From Lachnospiraceae bacterium (GTDB taxonomy: Bacteria > Bacillota > Clostridia > Lachnospirales > Lachnospiraceae), in NCBI GenBank assembly GCA_020860745.1, contig JAJBTR010000006.1, positions 1 to 7,356 on the forward strand: a DNA stretch of 7,356 nucleotides, given 5' to 3'. Below the pieces are notes generated by a model. That model did not search any database, had not been told where the DNA came from, and worked only from the letters and a program-made list of their open reading frames with translations. Positions 1 to 4,900 of this stretch are shown here, piece by piece (position 1 is the stretch's first letter; every line of letters begins with the position of its first letter). Position numbers and translations under genes: made by a program.

Positions 1-287
1 ATATAGTCATCAGAATCTACAAAACTTATATAGTCACCGGAAGACACTTTTACGCCAGTTAAGCGTGCTCTAAATAACCCCTTGTTTATATGATGATCAA
101 TCAAATGTATCCTTTCATCGGTATTAGCCATTTTAAAAACAATGTCTCTTGTGGTGTCTGTAGAGCCATCATTTACAACAATTATTTCTAGATTTTGATA
201 TGTTTGATTTAAAATACTAGTCAAGCATTTTTCTATTGTGTTTTCAACATTGTATGCCGGAACAATAACTGAAATTTTATTTCCCAT
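1..287 (-). CDS. GT2 family glycosyltransferase, N-terminal part (runs off the left edge)
   Basis: This is the first 95 codons of a family 2 glycosyltransferase, which would transfer a sugar from a nucleotide-sugar donor to a growing surface glycan at the cytoplasmic face of the membrane. The start shows the classic GT-A opening (MGNKISVIVPAYNVENTIEK), then QTYQNLEIIVVNDGSTD (nucleotide-binding strand and Asp), then GDYISFVDSDDY at residues 83-94, carrying the metal-binding DxD motif. The ATG at 285-287 is preceded by AAGAAGG at 297-303, nine bases away, and the GT2 homology begins exactly there. By hand count it is about 32% G+C, clearly AT-richer than the tar genes on the other side, so it may have a different origin. 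It is the first gene downstream of the leftward promoter at 1090-1119, across an intron-like element. Donor and acceptor cannot be told from this fragment. Confidence 0.93.
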   Translation of the reverse strand, partial: MGNKISVIVPAYNVENTIEKCLTSILNQTYQNLEIIVVNDGSTDTTRDIVFKMANTDERIHLIDHHINKGLFRARLTGVKVSSGDYISFVDSDDY

Positions 288-305
288 TCGATTTATCCTT
301 CTTAA

Positions 306-316
306 ATAGTTATTTT
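306..316. repeat. Flanking inverted repeat, arm 1 (pairs with 927-937)
   Basis: The plus strand reads ATAGTTATTTT, the exact reverse complement of 927-937. The two 11-bp arms bracket the group II intron-like element. This arm abuts the proposed 3' end of the intron and lies just upstream of the ribosome site of the leftward GT2 gene. The arms are AT-rich, so chance cannot be excluded. Confidence 0.5.
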
Positions 317-899
317 GTAATGGGGCGGTTAGACGGACTCCTTGTGATACCAGTTTTTCACAGAACCAGACATGCAGCATACCCGCACCCAACTCTTAGT
401 AGAGCGAGTTATCCACATTTATTCTCTTCAATTTTGTTTTCATCAACAATTCCGCCTCTGCGTACGAATGATGTTTTTTCAAGAGATATAATGCAGTGTT
501 CTCGCCGATTTCGTTTTTGTCGGTATTTCCGTCTCCGACTACCTGCTACTCGTTTACCTTCTTTCTTTTGTTTGTAGGGTATACCAGGCTGTTATACTCA
601 GCCAGGAAACAACAGATCCCCTCCAGTTGCCATAACATCCGTGTATGACATGATAAGCTTTAGCCAACGTTGCTGTGGCACGTGAAATCTCACCATAGCG
701 ATAAACATTTGTGTTGTTTTCCATTCAAGCATCAATGTCGGCCTACTGAATTATGATTTTTCAGCGCTAAATAATTTACCCTGCCAACTTGCTGTCTACG
801 CTTAACGTCATGCCGTTACTAACATGAGCCCCAGACTCGCTTTCCGGTGATATGGTCGGTATCTTATTTAAACTTTCCATAGCAACAAAGAGATTGCAC
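317..899 (-). mobile_element. ORF-less group II intron (probably a remnant or trans-dependent intron)
   Basis: Read on the minus strand, the element begins GTGCAATC (near the group II consensus GUGYG). It then runs through domain I-like text such as CACCGGAAAGCGAGTCTGGG and AAGCGTAGACAGCAAG, which I recognise from bacterial group II introns. It ends with a domain V-like hairpin (363-395) and a short domain VI-like segment (GGAGT / GCCCC stem with CTAAC between). The 3' end is at about 317-320 (CCCCAT or TTAC). There is no reverse transcriptase/maturase frame. At about 580 nt the size suits an intron whose domain IV carries no ORF. Domain V is weakened by several G-U pairs and domain VI has a mismatch, so activity is doubtful. 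It sits in the leader of the leftward GT2 gene, in the same orientation, so splicing would leave the gene intact. Boundaries are accurate to a few bases only. Confidence 0.62.
363..395 (-). ncRNA. Group II intron domain V-like hairpin
   Basis: The minus strand folds as a 9-bp lower stem GAGTTGGGT / GTCTGGTTC, a 2-nt AT bulge on the 3' side, and an upper stem GCGG / CTGC closed by a GTATG loop. The lower stem length, the dinucleotide bulge and the total of 33 nt (the family usually has 34) match domain V. The catalytic AGC triad would read AGU, six of the nine lower pairs are G-U, and the usual GNRA tetraloop is missing. All three point to a divergent or decaying copy. Confidence 0.6.
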
Positions 900-1038
900 A
901 TTGATAAATCAATACTTTAACTTGCAAAAATAACTATCAGGCTACCTTTTGATCGCTTAAAAGTGCCTCCTGCATGTATTTTGGAAAGTATGAAACGAAA
1001 AGAGTGGAGAACTCTTAATGTAAACAGTCTGCGAATAT
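900..1038 (-). promoter_or_regulatory. Leader between the invertible segment and the intron, with a small hairpin
   Basis: No convincing gene lies here. Transcripts leaving the leftward promoter would cross this stretch. A hairpin AAGAGT-TCTCC-ACTCTT (minus strand, 1016 to 1000) is followed by TTCGTTTC, resembling a weak intrinsic terminator or attenuator. Farther on, GGAGG at about 967-971 has no usable start codon at a sensible distance; a 12-codon frame (975-937) starts upstream of it and has no ribosome site of its own. Confidence 0.3.
927..937. repeat. Flanking inverted repeat, arm 2 (pairs with 306-316)
   Basis: AAAATAACTAT on the plus strand, the exact reverse complement of 306-316. 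It lies 27 bases outside the proposed 5' end of the intron. If the intron is spliced out, the two arms come close enough to form an 11-bp helix next to the ribosome site of the leftward GT2 gene. Confidence 0.5.
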
Positions 1039-1059
1039 AACATTTTGGCGCAAAATGTT
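1039..1059. repeat. Left inverted repeat / probable recombination site
   Basis: Two 9-bp arms, AACATTTTG and CAAAATGTT, are separated by the asymmetric centre GCG. The arms look like paired recombinase-binding half-sites, and the centre gives the site a direction. Its exact reverse complement is at 2181-2201; identity stops abruptly on both sides. Confidence 0.88.
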
Positions 1060-1089
1060 GCATTCGATTATTTTTATAGCAACAATGAT

Positions 1090-1119
1090 ATAATAGCGTT
1101 ACTTCCACCGTTTTGTCAA
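1090..1119 (-). promoter_or_regulatory. Strong sigma-A-type promoter pointing left, out of the invertible segment
   Basis: On the minus strand a perfect -35 TTGACA (1119-1114) is followed after 18 bases by TATTAT (1095-1090), one base from the -10 consensus. Transcription should start near 1083, cross the left inverted repeat and run towards the GT2 gene that starts at 287. After inversion about the two repeats, the same promoter would occupy roughly 2121-2150, start near 2157, and give a leader of about 100 bases to tarI. It is the best promoter-like sequence I can find in the non-coding parts of the window. Confidence 0.78.
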
Positions 1120-1260
1120 GATATTGTAAGGAATATATCGACATTTAATCAATGTATTTTATGGAAAATCCGAGAATATTTGTTATTGCAGCGATACCCG
1201 GCTGACAAATTGAGGTAATGACTTCAAATTCAAAATCCCGGCTTATAAAATATTTACTGA

Positions 1261-1341
1261 ATCCTGAATAATCCTGGATTCCATCTGCCACGGTAGTTTT
1301 AGTGTGGTTAGCTGTAAGGGAATGCCAGGATTATTCTGGAT
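1261..1341. repeat. Imperfect 17-bp inverted repeat downstream of the recombinase gene
   Basis: ATCCTGAATAATCCTGG (1261-1277) and CCAGGATTATTCTGGAT (1325-1341) are reverse complements except at one position, with 47 bases between them. The right arm is itself nearly palindromic. No long T-run follows on the minus strand, so it is not a textbook terminator. It could still fold in the recombinase transcript or bind an accessory protein. Confidence 0.5.
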
Positions 1342-1379
1342 ATGCTCATACTCGCATAGGAAAAGGAGGCTGCCGTCAG

Positions 1380-1958
1380 TCATAATGGCATATCAAGGAA
1401 AACCTTATCCCTCTCATCCTGGTCAATGCACAGGTACCTTTTGGTTATCTCGTAAGAGGAATGGTTGTATATTGACATCAGCAGTGCGGGCTGAACGCCA
1501 TTTTTCCACGCCTGATAGCCAAATGTCTTTCTGAGTGAATGACAGGAAATATTATATTCCATGCCAAGATCATCAACAGCTTCTTTGATAATCGTATATG
1601 CTCTCTGCCGGCTGATCGGATGATTCGCTCCCTTTCGGCTTTTGAACAGATACTGATTCGCGGAAATTTCGTTAAGATACTCCCGGTACAGTTCCAGCGC
1701 GTCGAGAATTGCCCGGTTGAGAGCAATCGTTGTTCTTTTTCCGGTTTTCTGTTCTGTCAGAGAAATATGGTTTCGATACCTGCACTCCTTGAAATGATAT
1801 ACATTCATCCATCGTAAATGCAAAATATCACTAATTCTGAGAGACGTATTAAGTCCTGTGACAATTAATACGTAATCGCGTATACTCCCTTTTTCCAAAA
1901 AATAATTTTTCAGCTGATCAATTTCTTCCGGATTTTTGATGGGTTGTGTTGTAGCCAT
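1380..1958 (-). CDS. Tyrosine recombinase, FimB/FimE-like DNA invertase (192 aa)
   Basis: A small tyrosine recombinase that is essentially the catalytic domain alone, the length of FimB/FimE (about 200 aa), lacking the N-terminal core-binding domain of XerC/D. All active-site residues are visible: R41 (TSLRISD), K71 (EQKTGK), H140 and R143 (CHSLRKTFG), H166 (YNHSS) and the nucleophile Y175 (TKRYL). It should therefore be active, cutting and rejoining DNA through a 3'-phosphotyrosine. I start it at the ATG at 1956-1958 because GGGGAGG at 1968-1974 is nine bases upstream; an in-frame ATG at 1974-1976 overlaps that ribosome site. The gene lies entirely inside the inverted repeats and faces the same way as the outward promoter, so it turns with the switch. 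Its natural target is the 21-bp repeat pair. No promoter of its own is clear. Confidence 0.95.
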   Translation of the reverse strand: MATTQPIKNPEEIDQLKNYFLEKGSIRDYVLIVTGLNTSLRISDILHLRWMNVYHFKECRYRNHISLTEQKTGKRTTIALNRAILDALELYREYLNEISANQYLFKSRKGANHPISRQRAYTIIKEAVDDLGMEYNISCHSLRKTFGYQAWKNGVQPALLMSIYNHSSYEITKRYLCIDQDERDKVFLDMPL

Positions 1959-1967
1959 AAATGAATT

Positions 1968-1974
1968 CCTCCCC
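1968..1974 (-). promoter_or_regulatory. Ribosome binding site deciding the recombinase start
   Basis: GGGGAGG on the minus strand, nine bases before the ATG at 1956-1958. Because it overlaps the upstream in-frame ATG (1974-1976), it fixes the downstream ATG as the start. Confidence 0.85.
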
Positions 1975-2180
1975 ATATCGCTTTTGATGCAATTTTACCA
2001 TATTTTTAATAAGTACAGACTTGCGTTTTGTGGACTTATCTAATATGAGGGCATTATTTCACTGGAAATATTATCCGGTATAGTCTTGCGATGTTTACAG
2101 ACCATTCACATGTAATCGGTGTGTTTCGGCCGATGATCCTTACGCAAAAGAATATCCCAAATGATTATATTATTGAACAT
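1975..2180. other. Right non-coding arm of the invertible segment
   Basis: This stretch is the upstream region of the recombinase (minus strand) and, in the present orientation, lies next to the tar operon. I find no promoter of consensus quality on either strand. Weak plus-strand candidates are TATAGT at 2079-2084 and TATATT at 2166-2171, neither with a good -35. A TAAAAT on the minus strand not far upstream of the recombinase ribosome site could be its -10, also without a good -35. The lack of a strong rightward promoter supports an 'off' state for tarI as drawn. Confidence 0.5.
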
Positions 2181-2201
2181 AACATTTTGCGCCAAAATGT
2201 T
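2181..2201. repeat. Right inverted repeat / probable recombination site
   Basis: AACATTTTG, centre CGC, CAAAATGTT: the exact reverse complement of 1039-1059. The reversed centre puts the two sites in inverted orientation, which predicts inversion rather than deletion. In RNA the palindrome would fold into a 9-bp stem, and the plus strand continues with a T-rich run (TTTCTTTATTT). It might therefore act as a weak terminator ahead of tarI. Confidence 0.88.
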
Positions 2202-2240
2202 TCTTTATTTATCGTTCATGGCACCATTTTTATGTGTTGA

Positions 2241-2248
2241 AAGGGGAG
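2241..2248 (+). promoter_or_regulatory. Ribosome binding site deciding the tarI start
   Basis: AAGGGGAG lies five bases before the ATG at 2254. The open frame extends upstream to 2161, but that extension would cross the inverted repeat and has no ribosome site of this quality. Confidence 0.85.
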
Positions 2249-2253
2249 ATATC

Positions 2254-2961
2254 ATGGTTGTTGCGGGAATCGTTGCCGGCGGCATCGGATCAAGAATGGG
2301 AAACAGCTCTGTTCCCAAACAGTTCCTCGAGATAGGAGATAAACCTATTATTATACATACGATTGAGAAGTTTCTGGTCAGTCTTTCTGTTGATTACATT
2401 GTCGTTGGTGTTCATGCGGACTGGCAGGATTATATGGAAGACCTGTTGCGAAAGTACCTGAATGCGAATGACAGTGTTTTCATAACCACAGGCGGGAGCA
2501 ATCGAAATGAGACAATCCGGAATATCATTACGAAAGCGGACGAGTTATGGGGAATCGATGAAACAACGATTTTTGTCACCCACGATGCGGTACGGCCGTT
2601 TGTCAGTCTGGAAATTATAGAAGAAAATGTGAGAATGGCGGAGAAATACGGTGTTTGTGACACTGTGGTTTCTGCGACGGATACCATTGTTCGTTCTTCA
2701 AACGATGAATATATTACAGATATACCTTTGCGTGGAGAGATGTATCAGGGTCAGACGCCCCAGTCTTTTCAATATGGTGAATTTAAAAAGGTATATGAAA
2801 GTATGACGGAGGAGGAACTGAATATTGTGACGGATGCCTGCAAAATGTTTTTCCTGAGAAACCGCAAAGTACATCTGGTTCGCGGAAGTGTTCTGAACTT
2901 TAAAATAACATATCCTTTTGATTTTAAAATGGCAAAGGTAATGCTGGAGGAGAACAGATGA
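2254..2961 (+). CDS. tarI: Ribitol-5-phosphate cytidylyltransferase
   Basis: TarI joins CTP and ribitol 5-phosphate to give CDP-ribitol and pyrophosphate in the cytoplasm, the activated donor for ribitol-phosphate polymers. The 235 residues match the family length. Visible motifs are the nucleotide loop AGGIGSRMG (8-16) with VPKQFL (20-25), TGGSNRNETIRN (79-90), the catalytic-region HDAVRPF (110-116), YQGQTPQSF (164-172) and TDAC (193-196). The fold is shared with IspD, but the VGVHADW segment, the PKQFLEIGDKPI stretch and the TarJ partner next door favour TarI over IspD. The start is the ATG five bases after AAGGGGAG (2241-2248), which agrees with where homology begins. The stop overlaps the tarJ start by four bases (ATGA), indicating translational coupling. 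It is the first gene of the operon and lies 52 bases outside the right inverted repeat. Confidence 0.95.
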   Translation: MVVAGIVAGGIGSRMGNSSVPKQFLEIGDKPIIIHTIEKFLVSLSVDYIVVGVHADWQDYMEDLLRKYLNANDSVFITTGGSNRNETIRNIITKADELWGIDETTIFVTHDAVRPFVSLEIIEENVRMAEKYGVCDTVVSATDTIVRSSNDEYITDIPLRGEMYQGQTPQSFQYGEFKKVYESMTEEELNIVTDACKMFFLRNRKVHLVRGSVLNFKITYPFDFKMAKVMLEENR

Positions 2962-3980
2962 TTAACGCTCAGCTTAAACTCATCTCCCCCCGCAAAGTAG
3001 AAACGTTTTTTTCTGACATCGCTATAGAAAGTGAAAATGTTCTGGTGCGGCCGGAGGTGCTTTCTATATGCAAAGCGGATATCCGCTATTTTTATGGCTT
3101 ACGGGATGCCAAAATATTAAAGAAAAAGCTGCCGCTCACACTGATTCATGAGGCCTGCGGGAAAGTCCTTTACGACCCGGACGGAAACATGAAAAAAGGC
3201 GACCGGGTAATATTACTTCCGAACATTCCAGGAAAAGATGATCGTGCAGAAGAAAATTATCGGTTGGATTCCATTTTTCGTTCCAGCAAAGCGGACGGAT
3301 TTATGCAGGAGGTTATGAGCCTTCCCCCGAGTCAGGTGCTGCTATACGAAAATATTCCAGATGAAATTGCTGCATTTACGGAATTTATCAGTGTCGGTGT
3401 GCATGCTGTTTCTTCCTATTTAAAAAGAATGAAAAATCCTCCTCGGCGGATCGGCGTCTGGGGCGACGGCGGGCTTGGTTATATTGTATCCGCACTTTTA
3501 AAATTTTATCTTCCGGATGTACATGTTTCGGTTATCGGTGTCCATCGGACAAAGTTAGAACTGTTCCGCTTTGCAGATGAGCTTCATACGATTGACGAAA
3601 TTTCCCCGGACTGCGGTATCTGGTTTGACGATGTGTTTGAATGTGTTGGCGGTGCTGCCTCCGAAGATGCCATTTCTCAGATGATTGATGTCATTAATCC
3701 TGAGGGGATTATTAATCTGCTGGGGGTAAGTGAGAATCCGGTAGCGGTTAATACGCGTATGGTGTTGGAAAAAGGGCTTACACTGATCGGGCGGAGTCGG
3801 TCCGGACGGGCTGACTTTGAGGAAACTGTTCGGATTCTGCAGACGAACGAGAAGCTGACGCGGCGTATGAAAGTATTGATTTCCGATGTGATGGAGATTC
3901 GAGATATTGAAGATATCAACCGGGCATTTGACAGGGCGAAATCCGTTGATTATAAGGTGATTTTAAAGTGGGAAATGTAG
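2958..3980 (+). CDS. tarJ: Ribulose-5-phosphate reductase (NADPH-dependent)
   Basis: TarJ reduces D-ribulose 5-phosphate to D-ribitol 5-phosphate with NADPH, supplying TarI. It is a zinc-dependent medium-chain dehydrogenase/reductase of 340 residues, close to the roughly 341 of S. aureus TarJ. Likely zinc ligands are C38 (SICKAD), H64 and E65 (LIHEACG), and E142 (FTEF). The Rossmann glycine motif is GDGGLG (169-174, in VWGDGGLGYI). Other conserved TarJ stretches are the PNIPG, FRSSKADGFMQE, ECVGG and LEKGLTLIGRSRSG segments. The start ATG overlaps the tarI stop, and its stop codon (TAG, 3978-3980) lies inside the ribosome site of the next gene. Together with tarI it shows that the cell makes CDP-ribitol when this operon is expressed. 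Confidence 0.95.
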   Translation: MINAQLKLISPRKVETFFSDIAIESENVLVRPEVLSICKADIRYFYGLRDAKILKKKLPLTLIHEACGKVLYDPDGNMKKGDRVILLPNIPGKDDRAEENYRLDSIFRSSKADGFMQEVMSLPPSQVLLYENIPDEIAAFTEFISVGVHAVSSYLKRMKNPPRRIGVWGDGGLGYIVSALLKFYLPDVHVSVIGVHRTKLELFRFADELHTIDEISPDCGIWFDDVFECVGGAASEDAISQMIDVINPEGIINLLGVSENPVAVNTRMVLEKGLTLIGRSRSGRADFEETVRILQTNEKLTRRMKVLISDVMEIRDIEDINRAFDRAKSVDYKVILKWEM

Positions 3981-3991
3981 GAGAAAAACAG

Positions 3992-4894
3992 ATGAATCCT
4001 CTGGTTAGCATCATTATACCTGAATCGGATAACAATACATATCTGGTCAGGTGTCTCAACTCGATTGCAAGACAGACCTGGCCGGAAATTGAGGTTCTGT
4101 TGATTGAGCAGGCGAATAAAAAAATTAGCTTTCAAAAGGATTGTACTGGATTAATTGATTCTTTGTCGTTGCGAATTTCAGATAGTCTGAAATCCGCATT
4201 AGAAAACGCTGCGGGTGAATATGTTTTTTGCTGCAGCAGAACATCTTATATGACACCAAACACGATAAATGAACTGATCGAAAATCTATGTCATACTGAA
4301 AACGATGAAAATACCATTGCTGCTGCATCTATCTATGCTCCGGATGATATAAACTACAGACGCTACGAATTCGGCGAGCTATCATCCTATGGGAAATTAA
4401 TAAAAACAGATTTAGTGAACCGTTGCCGGGAGTCTGTACATATAAAATCTCAAAGCCCGGATTCAGAATCGATATTCCTTGCTGCCATATCGGCAAAACA
4501 GGTTATGTTCTTCAGGGAAGCACAGGTTTATGAGTCAGATGAACAGGTTTTAAAAAAAGAACTGACCTGTTTTGTCGGCAACCATGATGTTTCAGCCATT
4601 TTGTATCAAGCTTCCAGTAATTGCATTATAAAAATACTTGATTACTGGATGCAGAAAACAAATGATCTCGAATTGGCAAATACAAAATTAAATGCCGAAA
4701 AGAAAGAACTGGAGAAAGGCTTTTTTGCGAGCGGGAACTATAAAACTTATGCCTCGGATTCAGAATTAACCGGTATAACGCTGGCAGAACATATTGTCCA
4801 GTGTTTTGCAGATGGAAAACTGGGTGCAAAAACAATTCTGTGCTCTTTTTTTGCATGGATCAGGTTCAAATTTCGAGGTCAAAGGAAGGGCTAA
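3992..4894 (+). CDS. GT2-like protein lacking the DxD motif (probable pseudoenzyme, 300 aa)
   Basis: The first 40 residues are plainly GT2-like (PLVSIIIPESDNNTYLVRC, then RQTWPEIEVLLIEQA), but the protein then departs from the family. The usual NDGS is IEQANK, and where a GT2 carries GxYxxxxDSDD this one reads GEYVFCCSRTSYM (about residues 75-87), with no metal-binding aspartates. It is therefore unlikely to be an active sugar transferase. Residues about 210-240 (LDYWMQKTNDLELANTK, then AEKKELEKG) look like a short coiled coil, and the C-terminus is basic (WIRFKFRGQRKG), which may bind membrane or phosphate polymer. I choose the ATG at 3992 because TAGGAG (3978-3983) is eight bases upstream; a GTG at 3968 inside tarJ is a poorer choice. 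A partner or scaffold for the next protein is a guess; function unknown. Confidence 0.85.
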   Translation: MNPLVSIIIPESDNNTYLVRCLNSIARQTWPEIEVLLIEQANKKISFQKDCTGLIDSLSLRISDSLKSALENAAGEYVFCCSRTSYMTPNTINELIENLCHTENDENTIAAASIYAPDDINYRRYEFGELSSYGKLIKTDLVNRCRESVHIKSQSPDSESIFLAAISAKQVMFFREAQVYESDEQVLKKELTCFVGNHDVSAILYQASSNCIIKILDYWMQKTNDLELANTKLNAEKKELEKGFFASGNYKTYASDSELTGITLAEHIVQCFADGKLGAKTILCSFFAWIRFKFRGQRKG

Positions 4895-4900
4895 AACAGA

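Larger units (their letters stand above)
1060..1379. other. Left non-coding arm of the invertible segment
   Basis: There is no supported gene in these 320 bases. They hold the outward promoter (1090-1119) and an imperfect 17-bp inverted repeat (1261-1277 / 1325-1341) just past the recombinase stop codon. The heptamer CCCGGCT occurs twice, about 40 bases apart (1197-1203 and 1237-1243), with no obvious meaning. The short open frames here overlap the promoter or lack a ribosome site. Confidence 0.6.
1039..2201. mobile_element. Putative invertible DNA segment (phase-variation switch)
   Basis: The segment is bounded by a perfect 21-bp inverted repeat (1039-1059 and 2181-2201). It contains a complete FimB-type tyrosine recombinase and a near-consensus promoter directed outward through the left repeat. 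This is the architecture of known promoter inversion systems such as fimS of E. coli and the RecV- or Mpi-controlled switches of C. difficile and Bacteroides. Inversion would turn the promoter from the leftward GT2 gene to the rightward tarI operon. The repeats, promoter and recombinase are seen directly; that inversion happens, and that this recombinase does it, is inferred. Confidence 0.82.

Noticed and set aside
320..577. An 85-codon plus-strand frame.
   Set aside because: It is antisense to the intron-like RNA, has no ribosome site and resembles no protein I know.
554..724. A 56-codon minus-strand frame starting MENNTNVYRYGEISR.
   Set aside because: It has no ribosome site and lies in the domain I-like region of the group II intron, where structured RNA text reads as protein by chance.
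917..1144. A 75-codon minus-strand frame.
   Set aside because: It overlaps the promoter and the left inverted repeat and has Cys/Tyr/Arg-rich, non-protein-like composition.
1304..1817. Plus-strand frames at 1304-1534 and 1539-1817 and a second minus-strand frame at 1478-1726.
   Set aside because: They are shadows of the recombinase gene in other frames, with no ribosome sites or recognisable motifs.
2079..2171. Weak -10-like hexamers facing tarI inside the right arm (TATAGT at 2079-2084, TATATT at 2166-2171).
   Set aside because: Neither has a reasonable -35 at 16-18 bases. A low basal promoter is possible, but the sequence does not support calling one.
2161..2253. In-frame 31-residue upstream extension of tarI running through the right inverted repeat.
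   Set aside because: It would make the TarI N-terminus change with inversion, which is attractive. But the strong ribosome site at 2241-2248 and the start of TarI homology at residue 1 of the shorter form argue for the ATG at 2254.
2841..2849. A single half-site CAAAATGTT inside tarI, identical to one arm of the recombination site.
   Set aside because: Only one 9-bp arm is present, with no partner arm; it encodes ordinary tarI residues and is best read as chance.
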